Shown here piece by piece: positions 45,230 to 55,795 of a stretch of 64,000 bases of DNA. The DNA lies in NCBI RefSeq assembly GCF_052857255.1, contig NC_135497.1, positions 547,875,531 through 547,939,530 on the forward strand, written 5' to 3'. Position numbers and translations under genes: made by a program. The notes under the pieces are model-generated. The model did not search any database, was not told where the DNA came from, and saw only the letters and a program-made list of their open reading frames with translations. How positions within the stretch are numbered: the first letter of the stretch is position 1; every line of letters begins with the position of its first letter. The DNA comes from Amblyomma americanum. Lineage: Eukaryota > Arthropoda > Arachnida > Ixodida > Ixodidae.

Positions 45230-45440
45230 CGAAATGAGTGAGTCCACATGAGTGGCGAGTCGAAATGAGTGATCCCAGATGAGTCGTGTGTCTGAGTGAG
45301 TTGTGATGAGTGGTTGACCCTTGATGACTAGTGAGTTTGAGTGAGCCCAACTGAGTTGTAATCTTAAGTGAGCTTGAGTTCATGAATTCGAATGAGCCCA
45401 GACCTCTGTGAGTGTGAGTGAGCCTGTAGGTTTACCAAAT
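45230..45440. repeat. GAGT-rich degenerate simple repeat
   Basis: Irregular repeats of GAGTGAGTC, ATGAGT and GAGTGAGCC at 9-20-base spacing. The wording is that of the outer parts of the 41-bp minisatellite units at 35951-36410 but without the AGATCATGATCT core. Confidence 0.75.
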
Positions 45441-47139
45441 TTTTATGAGTGAGCACTCGTAATTTTGCCAATGTATGCCCGCACGTAAGGTGGAGCTAGC
45501 AGCAGACACGAGCCTGGAGCCCACATCTGTACTTCCAAGGTGTCTGCACCCGTGTCGCCCTCTGTGACGAGACAACAAGGAGAAGTTCAAAGTGGTGCCG
45601 CTTTTTCACATGGCCTGAACAAGTGGATCCAGGAGCCATTTTTTTAGGAGTGGGGGCGGTGCACAGCTGACGTGGTGCAACCAAATATTTGGACTTTATT
45701 CCCAAGTGCTTTCCTTATTATTCAATTGCTATTAGTTATTAGTTACTTATTTATACTGTGAGGGGGCTAGGGAGCTTTGGGGTGAAGACCAGAAGGCAGC
45801 AATCAAGGTGATGGCAGTGCGACATCGAGTTAGTTCAAAAGACACTCTAGCAGGCAAGTCTCGCGTGTTGGTCACAACTGTCTTCCTCCTCTTCGGCAGA
45901 TACCTGCACTGCCCACGCTGGCATGCTGTATTACAATATTTAGTCAGTATTTTTTTGTCAGCAAAACCGTGCATAAAAATGTGCATCCCATCATTAGAAT
46001 GCAACATACCTTTAATGCTTCTGAAATTTCACATTAAGTTAAGTAAAATAAAGTTAAGTAAATCATTCTGTGTTTTCTAAGTTTTGCAGCATTATTTCTT
46101 TGCTGGTAAAGTATATCTCACTGAACTTTATATTGCCTAATGGATAACTTTGCATAGAACATAGGGTAAAATTTTGGCAGTTCCAATTCCTTTTATTTCA
46201 CTCAGATAAATACCAGTAAAGTTAGTGAAACATTGTTCTGCTCATCAAGTTCTACAAATTTTAGAAAAGCGAATAAATTTCTGAAATATAAACAAATGGC
46301 TATAAGCATCCTCAAAATATTCAGACACTCCACTTTGTGATGTACCAGGTGTTTCAGGGAAGCGAGCAACTAATTTTTAAAAAAGGGTTTTTGAGGTAAA
46401 AAGCTTTTTGCAGCATAGTAATACCAGTGTTGGCGGACATCAAAAAACAGGCGAATCGTGTTAACTAGTAAAGTGATTAGCTAAATTCTAATAGTGGACT
46501 TTCCTTAACTATTACCAGAGTCCTTCAGTGCTTTTGTGGTCACGAAACCTGCTGGTGTTTCATATAGGGTCAGTGCGGGCTACTACAGGTGCCCCCGTTT
46601 GCAGAAGTGCATTGCGCCATGGCAGGACTTTGGCTGTCGTTATATTTCGGGCAGTATTTGTACATCTAATGTGTGGTGTTTTCCACGATTGTCTTATTAG
46701 CTTACGTTAGAATGTGTGCTAGAATTTAGCTTTCAAATATAATTTGCACTTTGACGAGGACAACGCTAATGACTTACAAATGCCTCACTGCAGCAGATGT
46801 TTGCAGTAAAAGTTACTTCGCAGTGTTATAATAAATCAAATTGCTGGGGATGAAATCTATAACATGACAGGATGCACTAAACACCCATTAGACGAGACAC
46901 AAGGCCGTTTGCTCGCCCCGCCTTCACTCGGTTCTCTCTGACCACAAAACTTACAGCATTCAAGCGAAAGCGTCACTGCAGTCCGTATTCAACACTCATT
47001 TTAGAAAACAAACGGTGCATGATCACTACGCTTAAGCACAGCAGTCAGTTGATAGTCAGCGCTGTTTGTGCTGTATCTTCTTCCGAGTCTTCATTCTTGT
47101 GCAGTTATTGTCAGCTCTGTCAGATTTCTGCAGATCATC
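45441..47139. other. Long-intron spacer
   Basis: AT-rich, no gene recognised. A CAGTTGATAGTCAGCGCTG stretch at 47045-47063 repeats the Penelope-type tail wording seen at 7653. Confidence 0.4.
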
Positions 47140-47345
47140 AGCCTGACTACATCCACTGCAGGGCAAAGGCCTCTCCCATGTCTCTCCGATTAACGCTGTC
47201 CTGTGTCAGCGTCATCCACCGTATGCCTGCAAACTTCCTAATCTGATCCACCCACCTAATTTTCTCGCGCCCCCTGATACGCTTGCCTTCTCTTGGTATT
47301 TAGTCTGTTACCCTTAGCGGCCATACTGATAACCTTTGCCCACCA
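47140..47345 (-). mobile_element. RTE-type 3' end, 5'-truncated
   Basis: Read on the minus strand, the end of the coding region and the CCTGCAGTGGATGTAGTCAG tail match the 3' end of the RTE copies at 29214 and 57537. The (TGATGA) tail is reduced to TGATGATC. Confidence 0.8.
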
Positions 47346-47814
47346 GAAAAAGCATCGTTTGTGGTGGTTTTGGTGAATTCAATTTAACTTTTTGATGGGT
47401 TGTTGAAAATATGACGAAATATGGTGGAAGTAATAAGAGCACAGTTCAGTTATTTAAAAGCACCCTAATCAAGAAAAGGAGGTTGCTATTGGCATGAGGC
47501 TACTTCTGCGTTCCTGCCATGAAGTTGGAGCAGTCACAGTGGCTGTGTGAAGCATATTTGAACACTGCTTGTGTCTACATGGGAGTGACAGGCGGGGCAC
47601 TTCTCGGTTGTTCCAGCCATGCATGCTGTTGGCTTATTGTGGCTCTTGTCTGTCAGTTTTCGGTGAAGCAGCAGCGGCAGTCTTCAATGAGGGATGAAGT
47701 AAGCTGGCAAGTTTTTTTTTTTTTTTCAGTTTGTGTTATGCTTCTGCACAGGTGCAGCATATGAATTTGTTTGTAATAAAGAGTAATTACTCATTAGCTT
47801 CTACCCAAACACGG

Positions 47815-47965
47815 CCATGCAGCTACACAGGAAAGCTATACAGCTTTCACAAAAACTTTGTAGTTAAAGAAAAATTCGTTGTGGTCCGAGGTTTGAACCC
47901 AGGACCACTGCCTGTCTGGGGCAGTTGCTCTACCAGCTAAGCTAACCAGGATGGCTAGCTGATGG
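47815..47965 (-). mobile_element. tRNA-derived SINE of a second family
   Basis: On the minus strand TTAGCTTAGCTGGTAGAGCA is an A box and GGTCCTGGGTTCAAACCTC holds a B box, about 35 bases apart as in a tRNA. The stretch between does not fold into a good anticodon arm and the acceptor stem is not paired. Downstream (47878-47815) is an AT-rich body with a GAAAGCTGTATAGCTTTC hairpin. The body differs from the Ruka-like copies. Confidence 0.68.
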
Positions 47966-48029
47966 TAGGGCGAGAGCAAATTGATCAGTGACTCAAAGTG
48001 GTATACTGATGTGAGTCCAGTATTTAGGG

Positions 48030-48430
48030 TAGGGGTTCTCAAACTGAGTTCTGCGGAACCCAGGGGCTCCATGGGCTGCTTTTGTGGGATCCACGAGCAC
48101 CTGCATGGGCCAGTCCACCCCCTTTTTTTGCACTTCTGTTCCTCATCAACAGATGGCGCCATACGCGCACGTGTGGTAGCGTTCCTCGATGCGCTCACTC
48201 CTCCGCGGAGAGTGGTGCCATTGTTTGAAGGGGTCATTACCACCTCTGTGGGGATGGCCAGCATATTTGTGCCCACTTCGCCTGTGCCGGCTGCTTGTGA
48301 AAGGTTCAGCGTCCGTTCGGCCTCTGTTTTTTTCGGCCGCAGGACTGACAAGATCAGCATGTCACATGCCACTGTGCACAAATCACTCCAGAAATGGCTG
48401 GAGAATGATCGCTTTGCCAAGTGATTTAAA
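48030..48430 (+). mobile_element. hAT-like transposon remnant
   Basis: It begins TAGGGGTTCTCAAACTGAG followed by TTCTGCGGAACCCAGGGG, the style of hAT terminal repeats. The frame up to 48424 ends with P-A-A-C-E-R-F-S-V and R-R-T-D-K-I-S-M-S-H, faintly like the C-terminal dimerisation region of hAT transposases. If so, this is an internally deleted copy joining one end to the 3' end of the gene. No opposite terminal repeat was found. Confidence 0.42.
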
Positions 48431-48751
48431 AGAAGGCTCATCTCGACTGTAAAGACAAACCGTGACAAGAGGCAGCTGCAAAACACTTGTAAATGCAGTG
48501 TAAATACTACAAATAGCGTGCCTCGCAATTTTTCCGTAGTTATGCCTGCCTACCACTGCAGGCTAAATGTTTGTGCAAGAAGTTGCATTCGCATTTCTCT
48601 AGGCATTCGTTTGGAGTCGCTCATGCTGCCATGTATAACCTTTCACGCCATTATATCAGCTGGAAATGTGTACTATGTTGCTGATGCTTATTCGAGAGTC
48701 ATTTTTTATAACACACAGGTATTATTTTCAGATACTGCAGACCATACATAT

Positions 48752-48932
48752 TGCTACGGTTGTGCTTGTGCTTGGAACGCTCGTGCTTGGTGCGCTCGCG
48801 CTTGGAACGCGAAGAGGACGAAGTGCGTTTCTGCTGCTGGGCTTCGCGTGCCCGGTTGTTCGGCTGCGTGGCTGTAAGCTGTTTCCCTGTAAATATACTT
48901 TTCCCTTTTGGTGTGCACATCTTCACGTTACA
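48752..48932 (+). repeat. 5' LTR of gypsy element 2
   Basis: It has TG...CA ends. Near the start GCTTGGAACGC occurs twice with a GCTTGGTGCGC variant between, an internal triplication of about 15 bases. There is no clear TATA box; CTGTAAATATAC (48888-48899) may serve. Confidence 0.93.
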
Positions 48933-49011
48933 TTATTGGTGTGAGGTGCTGGGTACAGCCACAGCAAGCACGGAACTTCGCAGCGGTCGTCAGCTCGCCG
49001 GCTCTTCAACC

Positions 49012-50169
49012 ATGACCAGCGAAGGGGCCGCTCCGTCGGCGTCCGCCAACCCGGCGTTCATCATTGCCCATCCGAGAGATCCTGGGACCTTCAACGGAAC
49101 GGACGGCGTCGACGTGGAGGACTGGCTCGCAATGTACGAGCGCGTGAGCACACACAACAGGTGGGACCCGACCCTAAAGTTGGCCAACGTCATCTTCTAC
49201 CTGACGGGCACTGCCAGGGTATGGTTCGAGACCCACGAGGATGAACTCACCAGCTGTGATCTCTGCAAGCGCAAGCTTTGTGACCTGTTTGGTAAGCCAT
49301 TCGGGCGTCAGCTCGCTGCGAAGAAGGAGCTCGCATGCCGTGCACAAACGTCCACAGAGTCCTATGTATCATACATTCAGGACATATTAGCTCTCTGCAT
49401 GAAAGTCGACGCCACTATGTCAGAGTGCGACAAAGTAGGTCACGTGCTCAAAGGCATCGCAGATGACGCCTTTAACCTTCTTGTATACAAGGACTGCGGA
49501 ACGGTTGACGCAATCATCAAGGAATGCCGCCGGTTCGAACAAGCGAAGAGCCGCCGAATTTCTCCGCAGTTCACGCGGTTGCCGAATACGACTGCGACGT
49601 CGCCCTGTGTAGACTCGACTCCACCGAGCCGTCTGCCGACATCTGAGAGCCTGACACGACTTGTGCGCCAAGAAGTAGAGGCAATGTCCCCCGTTGCGTT
49701 TCATCCACCCGCAACAGACAGTACTCCAGCAGTATCCCTTATACAGGCTGTCGTTCGCAAAGAATTTGCCAATCTTGGGATTCAACCTGTTTGCTCAGTT
49801 AGTGCCCCATATGCTCGCCGCATGTCCCCGGAGCTCGGTTCTGAACGTGCATACTACCCTCGACGCAGCCGCAATCCAGATGAATGGAGAACACCTGATG
49901 ACAGGCCCATCTGCTTTAACTGCTCCCGAGTTGGCCACATATCTCGACACTGCCGAAGCCGTCCGTCCTCGACCTACAGCCGCTACCCGCCGGGTTCTGC
50001 ATATTCCCGCCGCTCTCCCTCGCCCTCGGAAACGACCTCTTCTGGCCACAACGCTCAGACCCCGCTTACCAACCGTTCGTCGTCACCTCAGCGCCGTCGA
50101 TCTCCATCGCCCCGACCTCGCCGCCCTTCGTCGCCGGCCCCATATGCCCGCTCCCGGTCGGAAAACTGA
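49012..50169 (+). CDS. gag, gypsy element 2
   Basis: A frame of 385 codons from the ATG at 49012, chosen because it is the first after the primer site and starts M-T-S-E-G-A; the open frame itself extends back into the LTR. It has P-G-T-F-N-G and W-L-A-M-Y-E-R-V at residues 24-48, the same capsid landmark as element 1. A zinc knuckle C-F-N-C-S-R-V-G-H-I-S-R-H-C lies near residue 305, followed by an arginine/serine-rich tail for RNA binding. The stop (50167-50169) overlaps the ATG of the protease frame as TGATG, with pol in the -1 frame. The frame is intact. Confidence 0.92.
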   Translation: MTSEGAAPSASANPAFIIAHPRDPGTFNGTDGVDVEDWLAMYERVSTHNRWDPTLKLANVIFYLTGTARVWFETHEDELTSCDLCKRKLCDLFGKPFGRQLAAKKELACRAQTSTESYVSYIQDILALCMKVDATMSECDKVGHVLKGIADDAFNLLVYKDCGTVDAIIKECRRFEQAKSRRISPQFTRLPNTTATSPCVDSTPPSRLPTSESLTRLVRQEVEAMSPVAFHPPATDSTPAVSLIQAVVRKEFANLGIQPVCSVSAPYARRMSPELGSERAYYPRRSRNPDEWRTPDDRPICFNCSRVGHISRHCRSRPSSTYSRYPPGSAYSRRSPSPSETTSSGHNAQTPLTNRSSSPQRRRSPSPRPRRPSSPAPYARSRSEN

Positions 50170-51910
50170 TGGCTGCAGCGTCTGGGGGTGATGCTGCTCT
50201 GACGACCCGACCAGAAAACCCTCCTTTAACTCTTCATGCTCATCGGAACATCCTTAACGTCGACGTGGACGGGGTCCCTGTTACCGCTCTGATCGACACT
50301 GGAGCGCACGTCTCAGTCATGAATGCTCGTCTTCGCCGTCGCCTAAGGAAAGTGCTCACTCCTGCCCCCTCAACTGTGGTCCGTGTTGCAGATGGCGGTA
50401 TGTCTATTGTCGTCGGAATGTGTACTGCTCGTGTTTCAATAGCCGGCCGCCATACTTCTGTGCTCTTCACTGTCCTCGAACACTGCCCTCATGACATCAT
50501 TCTCGGCCTTGACTTTCTCACCGACCATTCCGCCCTTATAGATTGCGCCACAAGCATCGTTCAACTCGCTCTACCTGTTCCTTCAGAGCCACCGGATCCA
50601 ATTGTTCACTGACTGTGCACCGCCGACTTTGTCCGCCTGGACCCCGATGCCGCCACTTATGTCCGTTTCTCCTCGGTCCCGCCAGTTCCCGATGGTGACT
50701 ACATCATTACTCCGGTTCCTGATGTGCCCTTTACACGCAGTGTTGCCCTTGCGCATACAGTTGTCACCATGTCGGCAAATCAAGCGTCCCTTCCGGTTCT
50801 CAACTTTGCCTCTTACGTTCAGCCGCTCCCACAAGGTATGTCGCTCGCCACGCTGTGCCCTGCTGCCGAATGCGTCGTATCGGCGGTGAGAAGCGTCCCA
50901 CCCTCGTCGAACTGCCGCGACTCTGACGTCCCACCACCTGATGAATATGCAAAAATGATTGCTGCTGACCTCTTACCAGGGCAAGCTCACGACCTTCGGT
51001 ATCTTCTGTCGTCTTTTCGCGACATCTTTGACTTCGATGACCGCCCTTTGGCTCGAACATCTGTGGTCACGCATCGCATCAACACCGGTGACGCAGCTCC
51101 TATTCACAGACGACCCTACAGAGTGTCCAGTACAGAACGCACCATCATACAGCAAGAGGTGGACAAGATGCTCAGTAAAGACATCATAGAGCCCTCGTCG
51201 AGCCCTTGGGCCTCACTAGTTGTGCTGGTTAAAAAGAAGGACGGCAGCTGGCGCTTTTGCGTTGATTACCGGCACCTAAACAACATAACAAAAAAAGACG
51301 TCTATCCACTCCCCAAGAATAGACGATGCTTTGGACTGCCTTCACGGAGCCAAATTTTTCTCTTCAATTGACCTTCGGTCCGGGTATTGGCAAATCTCTG
51401 TTGATGACAATGACCGCGAAAAGACGGCATTCGTCACACCGGACGGCTTATATCAGTTTAAAGTTATGCCATTCGGTCTCTGTAATGCGCCAGCTACCTT
51501 CGAAAGAATGATGGACTCCTTGCTTCGCGGCTTTAAATGGTCCACATGTCTATGTTACCTCGACGATGTTGTGGTTTTTTCGCCCACGTTTACCACGCAC
51601 CTCGAAAGACTGGCGAGCATTCTTTCTGTCTTCCGTCGAGCCGGGCTACAGCTCAATTCGTCGAAATGTCAATTCGGTCGCCGCCAACTCACCATTCTCG
51701 GACATCTAGTCGACGCTTCTGGTGTCCGCCCGGATCCTGTTAAAGTTAAAGCCGTCAAGGACTTCCCTATTCCCCAGTCGTCTACGGATGTGCGCAGCTT
51801 CGTCGGCCTCTGCTCGTACTTCCGCCGTTTCATCAAAAATTTTGCCGGCACCGCTCGCCCCCTGACCGACCTTCTAAAGAAAGACACCCCTTTTACCTGG
51901 GGCCCTGCCT
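50169..51910 (+). pseudogene. pol part 1, gypsy element 2: protease and reverse transcriptase
   Basis: The protease has L-I-D-T-G-A-H-V-S-V-M and I-I-L-G-L-D-F-L. A TGA at 50610-50612 is in frame with the reverse transcriptase that follows, so it is a lesion or a readthrough site. Reverse transcriptase blocks are P-S-S-S-P-W-A-S (51192-51215), D-G-S-W-R-F-C-V-D-Y-R and, after a single-base shift in a C run near 51310, Y-Q-F-K-V-M-P-F-G-L and the intact catalytic box Y-L-D-D-V-V-V-F. The connection domain then runs to F-T-W-G-P, where the CR1/L2-type insertion begins. Only three events separate this pol from a full reading frame: the stop, the shift and the insertion. Confidence 0.9.
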
Positions 51911-54002
51911 TCGTCGTCTTAATAATAAGAAAAAACGCTTGTACCGCCAAGCAGTCAAAACAGGTCTTCCATCATCATGGACAAAGTACAGGCATTGCGA
52001 TCATGAATATCAGTCACTGCTTAATACAACTCGTCATCATTTCTTCAGTCACGACCTGTCCACCATGTTAACCAATAACTGTCATAGATTTTGGCGCGTC
52101 ATCAATCCGAGTTCCCACCCCGAAATCGTACTAACTAATCCTGACGGTGATCCTGTAACTGAAACTGAGTGTGCACAGCTTCTTAACGACGCATTCGTCT
52201 CAGTGTTCACCCATGAAGATACCACTTCCTCGCCCATGTTACAGTCATCTTCCGTCACTTCCATGCCAGAAATTATCATTAACGAATCAGGAATTCTAGC
52301 CCTTTTGAATAACCTCAAAGTTACTACTAGCTCTGATCACCTTGGATTTAATAACAAAATACTAAAGAATGCCTCTCTAAACCTCTATCAAGTATTGACA
52401 TCACTTTTTTCACAATCATTATCATCTGGTACAATTCCTGACGACTGGCGTACAGCGAAAGTAATACCCATTTTCAAATCCGGAGACCGCACCATTCCAC
52501 TTAACTATCGCCCTATCTCATTAACCAGCAACATCTGTAAACTCCTGGAACACATAATTCATACTCAAGTAATTAATTATCTAGAGGAGCACGATATCAT
52601 TTTCAAATACCAGCACGGTTTTCGCAGGGGTTATTCATGCGACACACAACTCACTGGATTTACTAACGACATATTTTCCGCAGTAGACGCTGGCTTACAG
52701 GTTGACGCAGTATTTTTAGACTATTCTAAAGCTTTTGATCGCGTTCCCCATCACAGGCTCCTAACCAAATTGACAAACTTAAATCTCCATCCCAGCGTTA
52801 TTTCATGGATAAAACAATTCCTCGATAACAGAAAACAATTTACCTCTGTCAACGGCTTTAACTCGTCTTCTGTCCTCGTAACATCTGGAGTCCCCCAGGG
52901 AAGTGTACTTGGCCCTCTGCTCTTTTTAATTTTTATTAACGATCTACCCAAGTGTGTATCGTCTCAAATTAGGTTATTCGCGGATGATTGTGTAATATAT
53001 CGTAATATTACTAATGAAACCGACCGCCAATCACTTCAAACTGATCTTGACGCTGTAACGGCTTGGTGTTCTTCCTGGCTAATGTCTCTAAATGCATCTA
53101 AAACAAAGTTAATGTCGTTTACTAACCGTTCCACTCGAATTGCTACAACATACTTCCTCAATAACGATAAAGTTGAACTTACAACAACTTACAAGTACCT
53201 AGGAGTTCACTTTCAGTCTGACCTAACTTGGCATTACCATATTAACACAATCTTAGCATCAGCAAATCGCGCACTCGGCCTTCTTAGGCGTAATCTCAAA
53301 CACGCGCCTTCACACTTAAAAAAACTTGCTTACATCACGCTAATCCGCCCGAAAGTTGAGTATGCGTCTGCCATATGGGACCCTCATCAAGCTTACATCA
53401 TAAACAACCTTGAATCCCTGCAAAACCGTGCTGTTCGCTTCATCTTTTCAGATTATTCACGCTTCACCAGTGTCACAGCATTAAAACAACGTGCCGAGTT
53501 GGAACCGCTATCATGTCGACGCCATTTCGCTCGACTAACCTTGCTTCACAAACTGTATCACCATCCCACCCTCCACGACGACTTCTTTTTGCCACACCCT
53601 GCAGTCTTTCCTCGCCGCGACCACGTTAACAAAATAAAACGCGTCACATGCCGTTCTTTGCTCTACTCGAAATCATTCATTCCTCGCACTATAATAGATT
53701 GGAATAACTTGCCATCACACATAGCTACTGAGGTTAACCCACAATCGTTTCAGCATTCGTTAAAACAAACCATGGACTAACAGATTTGGTATTTTTGTTG
53801 TATTATGTGCATTTACTGAGTATTTTCTTCTGCGTTGTTTGTTGTTGTTATTTGTGTACATTACTAGTTTTAATTAATTATTACGTGTATTTTGTTTCTA
53901 ATGCCTGTGCCATATTTTTATGCTTGTATCGCCCCCCCCCTATGTAATACCCTCGCACGAGGGCCCTTAGGGGTATTGTAAATAAATAAAAATAATAATA
54001 AA
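51910..54002 (+). mobile_element. CR1/L2-type non-LTR retrotransposon, 5'-truncated, nested in gypsy element 2
   Basis: The left junction lies at about 51910, just after gypsy sequence encoding W-G-P. The right junction follows the tail GTAAATAAATAAAAATAAT at about 54002, where gypsy coding resumes with GAGGAGGCC in frame. No target duplication is evident, and the gypsy reading frame can be closed across the gap with at most a codon lost or gained. The 3' untranslated region (53784-53975) ends in CCCTCGCACGAGGGCCC, a small hairpin before the tail. The endonuclease part is missing. Confidence 0.9.
51939..53780 (+). CDS. Reverse transcriptase of the nested CR1/L2-type element (intact frame)
   Basis: A 613-codon frame whose upstream sequence stays open into the junction. 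The order of motifs is K-V-I-P-I-F-K-S-G-D, N-Y-R-P-I-S-L, G-F-R-R-G-Y-S-C, D-Y-S-K-A-F-D-R-V, S-G-V-P-Q-G-S-V-L-G-P-L-L, the catalytic L-F-A-D-D-C-V-I-Y and Y-L-G-V. A C-terminal region follows with A-S-A-I-W-D-P and W-N-N-L-P, as in the CR1/Jockey/L2 groups. The N-terminal apurinic-type endonuclease is absent, so the copy can supply only the polymerase. The lack of any stop over 1.8 kb implies a recent insertion, younger than gypsy element 2 itself. The clade within the group cannot be fixed by eye. Confidence 0.93.
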   Translation: MYRQAVKTGLPSSWTKYRHCDHEYQSLLNTTRHHFFSHDLSTMLTNNCHRFWRVINPSSHPEIVLTNPDGDPVTETECAQLLNDAFVSVFTHEDTTSSPMLQSSSVTSMPEIIINESGILALLNNLKVTTSSDHLGFNNKILKNASLNLYQVLTSLFSQSLSSGTIPDDWRTAKVIPIFKSGDRTIPLNYRPISLTSNICKLLEHIIHTQVINYLEEHDIIFKYQHGFRRGYSCDTQLTGFTNDIFSAVDAGLQVDAVFLDYSKAFDRVPHHRLLTKLTNLNLHPSVISWIKQFLDNRKQFTSVNGFNSSSVLVTSGVPQGSVLGPLLFLIFINDLPKCVSSQIRLFADDCVIYRNITNETDRQSLQTDLDAVTAWCSSWLMSLNASKTKLMSFTNRSTRIATTYFLNNDKVELTTTYKYLGVHFQSDLTWHYHINTILASANRALGLLRRNLKHAPSHLKKLAYITLIRPKVEYASAIWDPHQAYIINNLESLQNRAVRFIFSDYSRFTSVTALKQRAELEPLSCRRHFARLTLLHKLYHHPTLHDDFFLPHPAVFPRRDHVNKIKRVTCRSLLYSKSFIPRTIIDWNNLPSHIATEVNPQSFQHSLKQTMD

Positions 54003-55763
54003 GAGGAGGCCTTTTCTTCGCTAGTCGACTTACTCACCTCCCCACCTATTCTGGCCCATTTTGATCCGTCGGCTCCGACTGAAGTTCGCACAGACGCCTG
54101 CGGTTATGGGATTGGCGCCGTGCTAGCCCAACGTCACCAAGGGCAAGAACGCGTTATTGCATATGCCAGCCGCCTCCTTTCTACAGCTGAGCGAAATTAC
54201 TCAATTACAGAGCGCGAGTGTCTAGCTCTTGTTTGGGCCGTAGCTAAGTTCCGACCGTACCTGTTTGGCCGTCCATTCTCCGTAGTGACCGATCACCACG
54301 CCCTTTGTTGGCTGTCTTCACTGAAAGACCCCACAGGCCGGCTCGGACGTTGGACGTTGCGCCTCCAAGAGTATTCTTACACTGTTCATTACAAGTCAGG
54401 GCGTCTCCATCAAGACGCCGACTGCCTGTCTCGGCACCCTGTAGAGCCGCCTGATCCTGGAGACAACGACCTCGGCCCGTGCCTCTTCGCTATCTCCGAT
54501 CTGGTTAACATCGCGGACGAGCAGCGACAAGACTCTTCCTTGCGTATTCTCATTGATCGCCTCAACTGTGCCTGCCGAGATCCTTCATTGCAACTGTTCG
54601 TCATTCAGGGTGGCGTCCTATACCGCCGCAACCTTCGTCCTGACGGACCTCCGCTCCTGCTAGTCGTTCCCCAGCGTCTCCGTTCATCTGTCCTAGCGGA
54701 ACTACACGACCTACCGACCGCAGGCCACCTCGGCGTCTCCCGCACATACGATCGGGTCCGACGCCGCTTCTTTTGGCCTGGTCTGTACCGCTCTGTTCGG
54801 CGTTACGTTGCCTCCTGCGACCTCTGTCAACGCAGGAAGAGACCATCAACGTTGCCTGCTGGCCTTCTACAGCCTATTGACGTACCTCTCGAACCATTCT
54901 ACCGTGTTGGACTCGACCTTCTCGGACCTTTCCCGACGTCCTGCTCCGGCAACCGTTGGATTGCTGTCGCGACCGACTATGCGACCCGGTACGCTATCAC
55001 GCGTGCGTTACCAACAAGTTGCGCAACCGATGTCGCCGACTTCCTATTGCAGAACGTAATCCTTCACCGTGGCGCTCCACACCAATTGCTGACGGACCGC
55101 GGCCGCTACTTTTTGTCCCGAGTAGTTGACGATATCCTCCGGTCCTGTGGCACGCAGCATAAGCTCACTACAGCTTACCATCCCCAGACGAACGGGCTTA
55201 CCGAGCGCCTCAACAGGACTCTGACCGATATGCTATCCATGTATGTCTCGCCCGACCACCGCGATTGGGACGTTGCCTTGCCTTATGTAACATTTGCTTA
55301 TAATTCGTCGCGGCATGATACCACCGGCTATTCTCCTTTCTACCTTCTGTTTGGTCGGCATCCTGCGCTGCCATTGGATACATTACTACCGAGTTGTACT
55401 GCCTCGACCACAGAGTATGCACGTGACGCCATCTCCCGAGCAACTATGGCCCGTGAAATCGCCCGAGACCGGCTCACCGCATCTCAGACCTACCAGAAGT
55501 CAGTTTACGACCGCCGGCATCGCCCAGTACACTATCCGCCGGGCTCACTCGTCCTCCTTTGGTCTCCTTCTCGCCATGTCGGTCTCTCTGAGAAACTTCT
55601 ACGTCAGTACAGTGGCCCTTATCGAGTTCTCCGTCAGGTGACCGACGTGACCTACGAGATTACACCTCTTCATGCTCCGACGTCGTCCACTAGCCCTTTG
55701 ACTGACGTCGTTCATGTAGTCCGTCTCAAACCGTACCACACGCCTGCTACATCATCCACTTAG
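54003..55763 (+). CDS. pol part 2, gypsy element 2: RNase H and integrase
   Basis: One open frame from the junction to the TAG at 55761-55763. RNase H has R-T-D-A-C-G-Y-G-I-G-A-V-L, E-R-N-Y-S-I-T-E-R-E-C-L-A and D-H-H-A-L-C-W-L. Integrase has H-D-L-P-T-A-G-H-L-G, C-D-L-C-Q-R-R-K of the zinc-binding domain, D-L-L-G-P-F, L-T-D-R-G-R-Y-F and Y-H-P-Q-T-N-G-L-T-E-R with the catalytic D, D and E, and the C-terminal G-P-Y-R-V motif. Length and order are normal for Ty3/gypsy. It has no promoter or start of its own since the nested insertion, so it is unlikely to be made. Confidence 0.92.
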   Translation, partial: EEAFSSLVDLLTSPPILAHFDPSAPTEVRTDACGYGIGAVLAQRHQGQERVIAYASRLLSTAERNYSITERECLALVWAVAKFRPYLFGRPFSVVTDHHALCWLSSLKDPTGRLGRWTLRLQEYSYTVHYKSGRLHQDADCLSRHPVEPPDPGDNDLGPCLFAISDLVNIADEQRQDSSLRILIDRLNCACRDPSLQLFVIQGGVLYRRNLRPDGPPLLLVVPQRLRSSVLAELHDLPTAGHLGVSRTYDRVRRRFFWPGLYRSVRRYVASCDLCQRRKRPSTLPAGLLQPIDVPLEPFYRVGLDLLGPFPTSCSGNRWIAVATDYATRYAITRALPTSCATDVADFLLQNVILHRGAPHQLLTDRGRYFLSRVVDDILRSCGTQHKLTTAYHPQTNGLTERLNRTLTDMLSMYVSPDHRDWDVALPYVTFAYNSSRHDTTGYSPFYLLFGRHPALPLDTLLPSCTASTTEYARDAISRATMAREIARDRLTASQTYQKSVYDRRHRPVHYPPGSLVLLWSPSRHVGLSEKLLRQYSGPYRVLRQVTDVTYEITPLHAPTSSTSPLTDVVHVVRLKPYHTPATSST

Positions 55764-55795
55764 CACCGGGACGGTGCTTTTGCCGCCGGGAGTTA

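Noticed and set aside
44880..45251. 123-codon plus frame in a GC-richer block
   Set aside because: No recognisable motif, no splice or promoter support, and an equally long minus frame overlaps it.
47836..48528. 230-codon minus-strand frame
   Set aside because: It runs through a SINE and a hAT-like remnant, with no family motif.
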